Source: Volucella zonaria (Eukaryota; Arthropoda; Insecta; Diptera; Syrphidae). From it: 64,000 nt of DNA. The stretch lies in NCBI GenBank assembly GCA_963966105.1, contig CAWYQB010000748.1, positions 1-64,000 on the forward strand, given 5' to 3'. The notes under the pieces are model-generated. The model ran no database searches. It was not told where the DNA came from and saw only the letters and a program-made list of their open reading frames with translations. The position numbers and the translations under genes are program-made. Numbering within the stretch: the first letter of the stretch is position 1; each line of letters starts with the position of its first letter. Shown piece after piece: positions 1-12,698 of this stretch.

Positions 1-2880
1 GCCTAGTTTAGGTGTTATAGCCATTTTAAGATTTTGAATTTTTTTATCTGGTGCATAATATGACCCCCGCAGACGCCTAGTTTAGGAGTTATAGCCATTT
101 TAAGATTTCGATTTTCTTTTTTTCTGGTGCATAATATGACCCCCGCAGACGCCTAGTTTAGGAGTTATAGCCATTTTAAGATTTTGAATTTTCTTTTTTC
201 TGGTGCATAATATGACAACCGGAGACGCCTAGTTTAGGAGTTAAAGCCATTTTAAGATTTTGAATTTTTTTTTTCCGGTGCATAATATGACCCCCGCTGA
301 CGCCTAGTTTAGGAGTTATAGCCATTTTAAGATTTTGAATTTTCTTTTTTCTGGTGCATAATATGACCCCCGCAGACGCCTAGTTTAGGAGTTATAGCCA
401 TTTTAAGATTTTGAATTTTTTTTTTCTGGTGCATAATATGACCCCCGCAGACGCCTACTTTAGGAGTTATAGCCATTTTAAGATTTTGAATTTTTTTTTT
501 CTGGTGCATAATATGACCCAGCAGACGCCTAGTTTAGGAGTTATAGCCATTTTAAGATTTTGAATTTTTTTTTTCTGGTGCATAATATGACCCAGGAGAC
601 GCCTACTTTAGGAGTTATAGCCATTTTAAGATTTTGAATTTTTTTTCTGGTGCATAATATGACCCCCGCAGACGCCTAGTTTAGGAGTTATAGCCATTTT
701 AAGATTTCGAATTTCTTTTTTTCTGGTGCATAATATGACCCCCGCAGACGCCTAGTTTAGGAGTTATAGCCATTTTAAGATTTTGAATTTTTTTTTCTGG
801 TGCATAATATGACCCCCGCAGACGCCTAGTTTAGGAGTTATAGCCATTTTAAGATTTTGAATTTTTTTTTCTGGTGTTAATATGACCCCCGCAGACGCCT
901 AGTTTAGGAGTTATAGAAATTTTAAGATTTTGAATTTTTTTTTTCTGGTGCAAAATATGACCCCCGCAGACGCCTAGTTTAGGAGTTATAGCCATTTAAG
1001 ATTTTGAATTTTTTTTTTCTGGTGCATAATATGACCCCAGGAGACGCCTACTTTAGGAGTTATAGCCATTTTAAGATTTTGAATTTTTTTTTTCTGGTGC
1101 ATGATATGACCCCCGCAGACGCCTAGTTTAGGAGTTATAGCCATTTTAAGATTTTGAATTTTCTTTTTTCTGGTGCATAATATGACCCCCGCAGACGCCT
1201 AGTTTAGGAGTTATAGCCATTTTAAGATTTTGAATTTTTTTTTTCTGGTGAATATTATGACCCCCGCAGACGCCTAGTTTAGGAGTTATAGCCATTTTAA
1301 GATTTTGAATTTTCTTTTTTCTGGTGCATAATATGACCCCCGCAGACGCCTAGTTTAGGTGTTATAGCCATTTTAAGATTTTGAATTTTTTTTCTGGTGT
1401 TAATATGACCCCCGCAGACGCCTAGTTTAGGAGTTATAGAAATTTTAAGATTTTGAATTTTTTTTTTCTGGTGCAAAATATGACCCCCGCAGACGCCTAG
1501 TTTAGGAGTTATAGCCATTTAAGATTTTGAATTTTTTTTTCTGTGCATAATATGACCCCCGCAGACGCCTAGTTTAGGAGTTATAGCCATTTTAAGATTT
1601 TGAATTTTCTTTTTTCTGGTGCATGATATGACCCCCGCAGACGCCTAGTTTAGGAGTTATAGCCATTTTAAGATTTTGAATTTTCTTTTTTCTGGTGCAT
1701 AATATGACCCCGCAGACGCCTAGTTTAGGAGTTATAGCCATTTTAAGATTTTGAATTTTTTTTTTCTGGTGAATATTATGACCCCCGCAGACGCCTAGTT
1801 TAGGAGTTATAGCCATTTTAAGATTTTGAATTTTCTTTTTTCTGGTGCATAATATGACCCCCGCAGACGCCTAGTTTAGGTGTTATAGCCATTTAAGATT
1901 TTGAATTTTTTTTATCTGGTGCATAATATGACCCCCCGCAGACGCCTAGTTTAGGAGTTATAGCCATTTTAAGATTTCGAATTTTCTTTTTTCTGGTGCA
2001 TAATATGACCCCCGCAGACGCCTAGGTTTAGGAGTTATAGCCATTTTAAGATTTTGAATTTTCTTTTTTCTGGTGCATAATATGACAACCGGAGACGCCT
2101 AGTTTAGGAGTTAAAGCCATTTTAAGATTTTGAATTTTCTTTTTTCCGGTGCATAATATGACCCCCGCTGACGCCTAGTTTAGGAGTTATAGCCATTTTA
2201 AGATTTTGAATTTTCTTTTTTCTGGTGCATAATATGACCCCCGCAGACGCCTAGTTTAGGAGTTATAGCCATTTTAAGATTTTGAATTTTTTTTTTCTGG
2301 TGCATAATATGACCCCCGCAGACGCCTACTTTAGGAGTTATAGCCATTTTAAGATTTTGAATTTTTTTTTTCTGGTGCATAATATGACCCCAGCAGACGC
2401 CTAGTTTAGGAGTTATAGCCATTTTAAGATTTTGAATTTTTTTTTTCTGGTGCATAATATGACCCCAGGAGACGCCTACTTTAGGAGTTATAGCCATTTT
2501 AAGATTTTGAATTTTTTTTTTCTGGTGCATAATATGACCCCCGCAGACGCCTAGTTTAGGAGTTATAGCCATTTTAAGATTTCGATTTTCTTTTTTCTGG
2601 TGCATAATATGACCCCCGCAGACGCCTAGTTTAGGAGTTATAGCCATTTTAAGATTTTGAATTTTCTTTTTTCTGGTGCATGATATGACCCCCGCAGACG
2701 CCTAGTTTAGGAGTTATAGCCATTTTAAGATTTTGAATTTTCTTTTTTCTGGTGCATAATATGACCCCGCAGACGCCTAGTTTAGGAGTTATAGCCATTT
2801 TAAGATTTTGAATTTTTTTTTTCTGGTGCATAATATGACCCCCGCAGACGCCTAGTTTAGGAGTTATAGCCATTTTAAGA
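1..2880. repeat. Satellite block A: internal ~1.87-kb duplication
   Basis: The opening monomers reappear about 1,870 bp later. The GGTGTT plus TTTATCTGG monomer at 1 recurs at 1,869, and the rare GACAACC state at 214 recurs at 2,084. The second copy holds two extra monomers before the next GTGTTAATATG marker (874 versus 2,900). A 7-monomer shift is nested inside: GTGTTAATATG at 874 and 1,397, and GAATATTATG at 1,250 and 1,771. States nearly private to this block and to 31.9-33.3 kb include CCTACTTTAGG and CCCCAGCAG or CCCCAGGAG. Nothing but satellite is present. Confidence 0.85.
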
Positions 2881-5763
2881 TTTTGAATTTTTTTTTCTGG
2901 TGTTAATATGACCCCCGCAGACGCCTAGTTTAGGAGTTATAGAAATTTTAAGATTTTGAATTTTTTTTTTCTGGTGCAAAATATGACCCCCGCAGACGCC
3001 TAGTTTAGGAGTTATAGCCATTTTAAGATTTTGAATTTTTTTTTTTCTGGTGCATATTATGACCCCCGGAGACGCCTAGTTTAGGAGTTATAGCCATTTT
3101 AAGATTTTGAATTTTTTTTTCTGGTGCATAATATGACCCCCGCAGACGCCTAGTTTAGGAGTTATAGCCATTTTAAGATTTTGAATCTTTTTTTTCTGGT
3201 ACATAATATGACCCCCGCAGACGCCTAGTTTAGGAGTTGTAGCCATTTTAAGATTTCGAATTTTCTTTTTTCTGGTGCATAATATGACCCCCGGAGACGC
3301 CTAGTTTAGGAGTTATAGCCATTTTAAGATTTAGAATTTTTTTTTCTGGTGCATAATATGACCCCGCAGACGCCTAGTTTAGGAGTTATAGCCATTTTAA
3401 GATTATGAATTTTCTTTTTTCTGGTGCATATTATGACCCCCGGAGACGCCTAGTTTAGGAGTTATAGCCATTTTAAGATTTTGAATCTTTTTTTTCTGGT
3501 ACATAATATGACCCCCGCAGACGCCTAGTTTAGGAGTTGTAGCCATTTTAAGATTTCGAATTTTCTTTTTCTGGTGCATAATATGACCCCCGGAGACGCC
3601 TAGTTTAGGAGTTATAGCCATTTTAAGATTTAGAATTTTTTTTTTTTTGGAGCATAATATGACCCCCGCAGACGCCTAGTTTAGGAGTTATAGCCATTTT
3701 AAGATTTTGAATTTTCTTTTTTCTGGTGCATAATATGACCCCCGCAGACGCCTAGTTTAGGAGTTATAGCCATTTTAAGATTTCGAATTTTATTTTTTCT
3801 GGTGCATAATATGACCCACGCAGACGCCTAGTTTAGGAGTTATAGCCATTTAAGATTTTGAATTTTCTTTTTCTGGTGCATATTATGACCCCCGGCGACG
3901 CCTAGTTTAGGAGTTATTGCCATTTTAAGATTTTGAATTTTCTTTTTGCTGGTGCATATTATGACCCCCGGAGACGCCTAGTTTAGGAGTTATAGCCATT
4001 TTAAGATTTCGAATTTTCTTTTTTCTGGTGCATAATATGACCCCCGCAGACGCCTAGTTTAGGAGTTATAGCCATTTTAAGATTTTGAATTTTTTTTTCT
4101 GGTGCAAAATATGACCCCCGCAGACGCCTAGTTTAGGAGTTATAGCCATTTTAAAATTTCGAATTTTCTTTTTTCTGGTGCATAATATGACCCCCGCAGA
4201 CGCCTAGTTTAGGAGTTATAGCCATTTTAAGATTTTGAATTTTCTTTTTTCTGGTGCATAATATGACCCCCGCAGACGCCTAGTTTAGGAGTTATAGCCA
4301 TTTTAAGATTTTGAATTTTTTTTTTCTGGTGCATAATATGACCCCCGCAGACGCCTAGTTTAGGAGTTATAGCCATTTTAAGATTTTGAATTTTTTTTTC
4401 TGGTGTTAATATGACCCCCGCAGACGCCTAGTTTAGGAGTTATAGAAATTTTAAGATTTTGAATTTTTTTTTTCTGGTGCAAAATATGACCCCCGCAGAC
4501 GCCTAGTTTAGGAGTTATAGCCATTTTAAGATTTTGAATTTTTTTTTTTCTGGTGCATATTATGACCCCCGGAGACGCCTAGTTTAGGAGTTATAGCCAT
4601 TTTAAGATTTTGAATTTTTTTTTCTGGTGCATAATACCCCGCAGACGCCTAGTTTAGGAGTTATAGCCATTTTAAGATTTTGAATTTTCTTTTTTCTGGT
4701 GCATAATATGACCCCCGCAGACGCCTAGTTTAGGAGTTATAGCCATTTTAAGATTTAGAATTTTTTTTTTCTGGTGCATAATATGACCCCCGCAGACGCC
4801 TAGTTTAGGAGTTATAGCCATTTTAAGATTTTGAATTTTCTTTTTTCTGGTGCATAATATGACCCCCGCAGACGCCTAGTTTAGGAGTTATAGCCATTTT
4901 AAGATTATGAATTTTCTTTTTTCTGGTGCATATTATGACCCCCGGAGACGCCTAGTTTAGGAGTTATAGCCATTTTAAGATTTTGAATCTTTTTTTTCTG
5001 GTACATAATATGACCCCCGCAGACGCCTAGTTTAGGAGTTGTAGCCATTTTAAGATTTCGAATTTTCTTTTTTCTGGTGCATAATATGACCCCCGGAGAC
5101 GCCTAGTTTAGGAGTTATAGCCATTTTAAGATTTAGAATTTTTTTTTTTTTGGAGCATAATATGACCCCCGCAGACGCCTAGTTTAGGAGTTATAGCCAT
5201 TTTAAGATTTTGAATTTTCTTTTTTCTGGTGCATAATATGACCCCCGCAGACGCCTAGTTTAGGAGTTATAGCCATTTTAAGATTTCGAATTTTATTTTT
5301 TCTGGTGCATAATATGACCCACGCAGACGCCTAGTTTAGGAGTTATAGCCATTTTAAGATTTTGAATTTTCTTTTTCTGGTGCATATTATGACCCCCGGC
5401 GACGCCTAGTTTAGGAGTTATTGCCATTTTAAGATTTTGAATTTTCTTTTTGCTGGTGCATATTATGACCCCCGGAGACGCCTAGTTTAGGAGTTATAGC
5501 CATTTTAAGATTTCGAATTTTCTTTTTTCTGGTGCATAATATGACCCCCGCAGACGCCTAGTTTAGGAGTTATAGCCATTTTAAGATTTTGAATTTTTTT
5601 TTTCTGGTGCAAAATATGACCCCCGCAGACGCCTAGTTTAGGAGTTATAGCCATTTTAAAATTTCGAATTTTCTTTTTTCTGGTGCATAATATGACCCCC
5701 GCAGACGCCTAGTTTAGGAGTTATAGCCATTTTAAGATTTTGAATTTTCTTTTTTCTGGTGCA
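2881..5763. repeat. Satellite block B: 1,503-bp (20-monomer) higher-order repeat, two copies
   Basis: Markers repeat at nearly constant spacing: GTGTTAATATG at 2,900 and 4,403 (1,503); TATAGAAATT at 2,938 and 4,441 (1,503); GATTATG at 3,401 and 4,903 (1,502); GTACATAAT at 3,501 and 5,003 (1,502); GGAGCATAAT at 3,649 and 5,152 (1,503). Rare ATTGCCATT and AAAATTTCGAA states near 3.9-4.15 kb also recur near 5.4-5.65 kb. The copies part company after about 4,260 and 5,763. Twenty monomers at 75.1 bp fits the observed length. Confidence 0.88.
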
Positions 5764-6154
5764 TAATATGACCCCCCGCAGACGCCTAGTTTAGGAGTTA
5801 TAGCCATTTTAAGATTTCGAATTTTTTTTTCTGGTGCATAATATGACCCACGCAGACGCCTAGTTTAGGAGTTATAGCCATTTTAAGATTTTGAATTTTC
5901 TTTTTTCTGGTGCATATTATGACCCCCGGCGACGCCTAGTTTAGGAGTTATAGCCATTTTAAGATTTTGAATTTTCTTTTTGCTGGTGCATATTATGACC
6001 CCCGGAGACGCCTAGTTTAGGAGTTATAGCCATTTTAAGATTTCGAATTTTCTTTTTTCTGGTGCATAATATGACCCCCGCAGACGCCTAGTTTAGGAGT
6101 TATAGCCATTTTAAGATTTCGAATTTTTTTTTTCTGGTGCATAATATGACCTCC
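4903..6154. repeat. Module M1, copy 1
   Basis: A 1.25-kb segment of 16-17 monomers. In order it carries GATTATG (4,903), GTACATAAT (5,003), GGAGCATAAT (5,152), GCTGGTGC (5,452), CAAAATATG (5,610), GCTGGTGC (5,982) and ACCTCCGCAG (6,149). The same ordered markers recur 9,671-9,672 bp downstream and again 19,427 bp beyond that. It overlaps the second 1,503-bp unit of block B, so the module and the local HOR share ancestry. Confidence 0.85.
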
Positions 6155-9100
6155 GCAGACGCCTAGTTTAGGAGTTATAGCCATTTTAAGATTTCGAATT
6201 TTCTTTTTGCTGGTGCATAATATGACCCCCGCAGACGCCTAGTTTAGGAGTTATAGCCATTTTAAGATTTTGAATTTTCTTTTTTCTGGTGCATGATATG
6301 ACCCCCGCAGACGCCTAGTTTAGGAGTTATAGCCATTTTAAGATTTTGAATTTTCTTTTTTCTGGTGCATAATATGACCCCCGCAGACGCCTAGTTTAGG
6401 AGTTATAGCCATTTTAAGATTTTGAATTTTTTTTTTCTGGTGCATAATATGACCCCCGCAGACGCCTAGTTTAGGAGTTATAGCCATTTTAAGATTTTGA
6501 ATTTTTTTTTCTGGTGTTAATATGACCCCCGCAGACGCCTAGTTTAGGAGTTATAGCCATTTTAAGATTTTGAATTTTTTTTTTCTGGTGCAAAATATGA
6601 CCCCCGCAGACGCCTAGTTTAGGAGTTATAGCCATTTTAAGATTTTGAATTTTTTTTTTTCTGGTGCATATTATGACCCCCGGAGACGCCTAGTTTAGGA
6701 GTTATAGCCATTTTAAGATTTAGAATTTTTTTTTCTGGTGCATAATATGACCCCCGCAGACGCCTAGTTTAGGAGTTATAGCCATTTTAAGATTTCGAAT
6801 TTTCTTTTTTCTGGTGCATAATATGACCCCCGCAGACGCCTAGTTTAGGAGTTATAGCCATTTTAAGATTTAGAATTTTTTTTTCTGGTGCATAATATGA
6901 CCCCCGCAGACGCCTAGTTTAGGAGTTATAGCCATTTTAAGATTTTGAATTTTTTTTCTGGTGCATAATATGACCCCCGCAGACGCCTAGTTTAGGAGTT
7001 ATAGCCATTTTAAGATTTTGAATTTTTTTTTCTGGTGCAAAATATGACCCCCGCAGACGAATAGTTTAGGAGTTACAGCCCTTTTAAGATTTTGAATTTT
7101 TTTTTTCTGGTGCATATTATGACCCCCGGAGACGCCTAGTTTAGGAGTTATAGCCATTTTAAGATTTTGAATTTTTTTTTCTGGTGCAAAATATGACCCC
7201 CGCAGACGCCTAGTTTAGGAGTTATAGCCATTTTAAGATTTTGAATTTTCTTTTTTCTGGTGCATAATATGACCCCCGCAGACGCCTAGTTTAGGAGTTA
7301 TAGCCATTTTAAGATTATGAATTTTTTTTTTTCTGGTGCATATTATGACCCCCGGAGACGCCTAGTTTAGGAGTTATAGCCATTTTAAGATTTTGAATTT
7401 TTTTTTTCTGGTACATAATATGACCCCCGCAGACGCCTAGTTTAGGAGTTATAGCCATTTTAAGATTTCGAATTTTATTTTTTCTGGTGCATAATATGAC
7501 CCCCGCAGACGCCTAGTTTAGGAGTTATAGCCATTTTAAGATTTTGAATTTTCTTTTTTCTGGTGCATAATATGACCCCCGCAGACGCCTAGTTTAGGAG
7601 TTATAGCCATTTTAAGATTTCGAATTTTATTTTTTCTGGTGCATAATATGACCCACGCAGACGCCTAGTTTAGGAGTTATAGCCATTTTAAGATTTTGAA
7701 TTTTCTTTTTCTGGTGCATATTATGACCCCCGGCGACGCCTAGTTTAGGAGTTATAGCCATTTTAAGATTTTGAATTTTCTTTTTGCTGGTGCATATTAT
7801 GACCCCCGGAGACGCCTAGTTTAGGAGTTATAGCCATTTTAAGATTTCGAATTTTCTTTTTTCTGGTGCATAATATGACCCCCGCAGACGCCTAGTTTAG
7901 GAGTTATAGCCATTTTAAGATTTTGAATTTTTTTTTTCTGGTGCAAAATATGACCCCCGCAGACGCCTAGTTTAGGAGTTATAGCCATTTTAAGATTTCG
8001 AATTTTCTTTTTTCTGGTGCATAATATGACCCCCGCAGACGCCTAGTTTAGGAGTTATAGCCATTTTAAGATTTTGAATTTTCTTTTTTCTGGTGCATAA
8101 TATGACCCCCGCAGACGCCTAGTTTAGGAGTTATAGCCATTTTAAGATTTCGAATTTTCTTTTTTCTGGTGCATAATATGACCCACGCAGACGCCTAGTT
8201 TAGGAGTTATAGCCATTTTAAGATTTTGAATTTTCTTTTTTCTGGTGCATATTATGACCCCCGGCGACGCCTAGTTTAGGAGTTATAGCCATTTTAAGAT
8301 TTTGAATTTTCTTTTTGCTGGTGCATATTATGACCCCCGGAGACGCCTAGTTTAGGAGTTATAGCCATTTTAGGATTTTGAATTTTTTTTTCTGGTGTTA
8401 ATATGACCCCCGCAGACGCCTAGTTTAGGAGTTATAGCCATTTTAAGATTTTGAATTTTTTTTTTCTGGTGCAAAATATGACCCCCGCAGACGCCTAGTT
8501 TAGGAGTTATAGCCATTTTAAGATTTTGAATTTTTTTTTTTCTGGTGCATATTATGACCCCCGGAGACGCCTAGTTTAGGAGTTATAGCCATTTTAAGAT
8601 TTTGAATTTTTTTTTCTGGTGCATAATATGACCCCCGCAGACGCCTAGTTTAGGAGTTATAGCCATTTTAAGATTTCGAATTTTCTTTTTTCTGGTGCAT
8701 AATATGACCCCCGCAGACGCCTAGTTTAGGTGTTATAGCCATTTTAAGATTTTGAATTTTCTTTTTTCTGGTGCATAATATGACCCCCGCAGACGCCTAG
8801 TTTAAGAGTTATAGCCATTTTAAGATTTAGAATTTTTTTTTTCTGGTGCATAATATGACCCCCGCAGACGCCTAGTTTAGGAGTTATAGCCATTTTAAGA
8901 TTTTGAATTTTTTTTTCTGGTGCATAATATGACCCCCGCAGACGCCTAGTTTAGGAGTTATAGCCATTTTAAGATTTTGAATTTTTTTTTCTGGTGCAAA
9001 ATATGACCCCCGCAGACGCCTAGTTTAGGAGTTATAGCCATTTTAAGATTTTGAATTTTTTTTTTCTGGTGCATATTATGACCCCCGGAGACGCCTAGTT

Positions 9101-9500
9101 TAGGAGTTATAGCCATTTTAAGATTTTGAATTTTTTTTTCTGGTGCAAAATATGACCCCCGCAGACGCCTAGTTTAGGAGTTATAGCCATTTTAAGATTT
9201 TGAATTTTCTTTTTTCTGGTGCATAATATGACCCCCGCAGACGCCTAGTTTAGGAGTTATAGCCATTTTAAGATTATGAATTTTCTTTTTTCTGGTGCAT
9301 ATTATGACCCCCGGAGACGCCTAGTTTAGGAGTTATAGCCATTTTAAGATTTTGAATTTTTTTTTTCTGGTACATAATATGACCCCCGCAGACGCCTAGT
9401 TTAGGAGTTGTAGCCATTTTAAGATTTCGAATTTTCTTTTTTCTGGTGCATAATATGACCCCCGGAGACGCCTAGTTTAGGAGTTATAGCCATTTTAAGA
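5764..9500. repeat. Satellite block C: ~1.88-1.96-kb duplication with shortened M1 copies
   Basis: GTGTTAATATG occurs at 6,514 and 8,395 (1,881 bp, 25 monomers), and GTACATAAT at 7,413 and 9,372 (1,959 bp, 26 monomers), so the second copy gained about one monomer between these markers. The M1-like run at 7,313-8,350 lacks the GGAGCATAAT monomer: its GCTGGTGC marker is at 7,786, one monomer (76 bp) earlier than the other M1 copies predict. A double mutant monomer near 7,055-7,085 carries GACGAATAG and TTACAGCCC. Only satellite is present. Confidence 0.8.
8041..8116 (+). repeat. Type monomer, 76-bp form (T4-C-T6 tract), with variant positions
   Basis: This copy serves as the numbering reference (monomer positions 1-76). 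Landmarks: an imperfect dyad CCTAGTTTAGG at 2-12, the tract TTTTCTTTTTTC at 39-50, a dyad CATAATATG at 56-64, a C5 run at 66-70, and CpGs at 70-71 and across the 76/1 junction. Recurrent alternative states: 13 A>T; 34 T>A; 35 T>C or T>A; 54 T>A; 55 G>A; 56 C>A; 57 A>G; 58 T>A; 59 A>G; 60 A>T; 68 C>G with 70 C>T; 69 C>T or C>A; 72 C>G; 73 A>C; and T10 instead of T4CT6. These states recur in fixed combinations and serve below as markers of higher-order units. Choosing GCCTAG as the start is a convention. Confidence 0.95.
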
Positions 9501-10350
9501 TTTAGAATTTTTTTTTTTTTGGAGCATAATATGACCCCCGGCGACGCCTAGTTTAGGAGTTATAGCCATTTTAAGATTTTGAATTTTCTTTTTTCTGGTG
9601 CATAATATGACCCCCGCAGACGCCTAGTTTAGGAGTTATAGCCATTTTAAGATTTTGAATTTTCTTTTTTCTGGTGCATAATATGACCCCCGCAGACGCC
9701 TAGTTCAGGAGTTATAGCCATTTTAAGATTTTGAATTTTCTTTTTTCTGGTGCATAATATGACCCCCGGAGACGCCTAGTTTAGGAGTTATAGCCATTTT
9801 TGGATTTCGAATTTTCTTTTTTCTGGTGCATATTATGACCCCCGGAGACGTCTAGTTTAGGAGTTATAGCCATTTTAAGATTTTGAATTTTTTTTTTCTG
9901 GTGCATAATATGACCCCCGGAGACGCCTAGTTTAGCAGTTATAGCCATTTTAAGATTTCGAATTTTCTTTTTTCTGGTGCATAATATGACCCGCGCAGAC
10001 GCCTAGTTTAGGAGTTATAGCCATTTTAAGATTTTGAATTTTCTTTTTTCTGGTGCATAATATGACCCCCGCAGACGCCTAGTTTAGGAGTTATAGCCAT
10101 TTTAAGATTTTGAATTTTCTTTTTTCTGGTGCATAATATGACCCCCGCAGACGCCTAGTTTAGGAGTTATAGCCATTTTAAGATTTTGAATTTTCTTTTT
10201 TCTGGTGCATAATATGACCCCCGCAGACGCCTAGTTTAGGAGTTATAGCCATTTTAAGATTTTGAATTTTCTTTTTTCTGGTGCATAATATGACCCCCGC
10301 AGACGCCTAGTTTAGGAGTTATAGCCATTTTAAGATTTTGAATTTTCTTT
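9501..10350. repeat. Satellite block D: lead-in module shared with 17.1 and 21.1 kb
   Basis: Starts near GGAGCATAAT at 9,521 and contains ordered rare states: GTTCAGGAG near 9,711, TTTTTGGATTTCG near 9,809, TTTAGCAGTT near 9,932 and CCCGCGCAG near 9,990. The same order appears after 17,086 and after 21,103. The distance from GGAGCATAAT to the following GTACGTAAT monomer is about 830 bp in all three places. It joins directly to the 14-monomer array downstream. Confidence 0.82.
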
Positions 10351-12469
10351 TTTCTGGTACGTAATATGACCCCCGGAGACGCCTAGTTTAGGAGTTATAG
10401 CCATTTTAAGATTTTGAATTTTCTTTTTTCTGGTGCATATTATGACCCCCGGAGACGGCTAGTTTAGGTGTTATAGCCATTTTAAGATTTTGAATTTTTT
10501 TTTCTGGTGCATAATATGACCCCCGCAGACGCCTAGTTTAGAAGTTATAGCCATTTTAAGATTTCGAATTTTTTTTTTTCTGGTGCATAATATGACCCCC
10601 GCAGACGCCTAGTTTAGGAGTTATAGCCATTTTAAGATTTTGAATTTTTTTTTTCTGGTGCATAATATGACCCCCGCAGACGCCTAGTTTAGGAGTTATA
10701 GCCATTTTAAGATTTCGAATTTTCTTTTTTCTGGTGCATAATATGACCCCCGCAGGCGCCTAGTTTAGGAGTTATAGCCATTTTAAGATTTCGAATTTTC
10801 TTTTTTCTGGTGCATAATATGACCCCCGCAGACGCCTAGTTTAGGAGTTATAGCCATTTTAAGATTTCGAATTTTCTTTTTTCTGGTGCATAATATGACC
10901 CCCGCAGACGCCTAGTTTAGGAGTTATAGCCTTTTTAAGATTTTGAATTTTCTTTTTTCTGGTGCATGATATGACCCCCGCAGACGCCTAGTTTAGGAGT
11001 TATAGCCATTTTAAGATTTTGAATTTTCTTTTTTCTGGTGCATAATATGACCCCCGCAGACGCCTAGTTTAGGAGTTATAGCCATTTTAAGATTTTGAAT
11101 TTTTTTTTTCTGGTGCATAATATGACCCCCGCAGACGCCTAGTTTAGGAGTTATAGCCATTTTAAGATTTTGAATTTTCTTTTTTCTGGTGCATAATATG
11201 ACTCCCGCAGACGCCTAGTTTAGGAGTTATAGCCATTTTAAGATTTCGAATTTTCTTTTTTCTGGTGCATAATATGACCCACGCTGACGCCTAGTTTAGG
11301 AGTTATAGCCATTTTAAGATTTTGAATTTTCTTTTTTCTGGTGCATAATATGACCCCCGCAGACGCCTAGTTTAGGAGTTATAGCCATTTTAAGATTTTG
11401 AATTTTCTTTTTTCTGGTACGTAATATGACCCCCGGAGACGCCTAGTTTAGGAGTTATAGCCATTTTAAGATTTTGAATTTTCTTTTTTCTGGTGCATAT
11501 TATGACCCCCGGAGACGGCTAGTTTAGGTGTTATAGCCATTTTAAGATTTTGAATTTTTTTTTCTGGTGCATAATATGACCCCCGCAGACGCCTAGTTTA
11601 GAAGTTATAGCCATTTTAAGATTTCGAATTTTTTTTTTTCTGGTGCATAATATGACCCCCGCAGACGCCTAGTTTAGGAGTTATAGCCATTTTAAGATTT
11701 TGAATTTTTTTTTTCTGGTGCATAATATGACCCCCGCAGACGCCTAGTTTAGGAGTTATAGCCATTTTAAGATTTCGAATTTTCTTTTTTCTGGTGCATA
11801 ATATGACCCCCGCAGGCGCCTAGTTTAGGAGTTATAGCCATTTTAAGATTTCGAATTTTCTTTTTTCTGGTGCATAATATGACCCCCGCAGACGCCTAGT
11901 TTAGGAGTTATAGCCATTTTAAGATTTCGAATTTTCTTTTTTCTGGTGCATAATATGACCCCCGCAGACGCCTAGTTTAGGAGTTATAGCCTTTTTAAGA
12001 TTTTGAATTTTCTTTTTTCTGGTGCATGATATGACCCCGCAGACGCCTAGTTTAGGAGTTATAGCCATTTTAAGATTTTGAATTTTCTTTTTTCTGGTGC
12101 ATAATATGACCCCCGCAGACGCCTAGTTTAGGAGTTATAGCCATTTTAAGATTTTGAATTTTTTTTTTCTGGTGCATAATATGACCCCCGCAGACGCCTA
12201 GTTTAGGAGTTATAGCCATTTTAAGATTTTGAATTTTCTTTTTTCTGGTGCATAATATGACTCCCGCAGACGCCTAGTTTAGGAGTTATAGCCATTTTAA
12301 GATTTCGAATTTTCTTTTTTCTGGTGCATAATATGACCCACGCTGACGCCTAGTTTAGGAGTTATAGCCATTTTAAGATTTTGAATTTTCTTTTTTCTGG
12401 TGCATAATATGACCCCCGCAGACGCCTAGTTTAGGAGTTATAGCCATTTTAAGATTTTGAATTTTCTTT

Positions 12470-12698
12470 TTTCTGGTACGTAATATGACCCCCGGAGACG
12501 CCTAGTTTAGGAGTTATAGCCATTTTAAGATTTCGAATTTTCTTTTTTCTGGTGCATAATATGACCCACGCTGACGCCTAGTTTAGGAGTTATAGCCATT
12601 TTAAGATTATGAATTTTCTTTTTTCTGGTGCATAATATGACCCCCGCAGACGCCTAGTTTAGGAGTTATAGCCATTTTAAGATTTTGAATTTTCTTTT
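12470..12698. repeat. Three-monomer (229 bp) extra segment inside the 14-mer array
   Basis: The GTACGTAAT monomer recurs after only 229 bp (12,470 to 12,699), that is three monomers. The extra segment repeats the TTCGAA, CCCACGCTGACG and following monomers that normally precede the marker, with one private change (GATTATG near 12,605). It reads as a small unequal-exchange duplication within one HOR copy. Confidence 0.82.
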
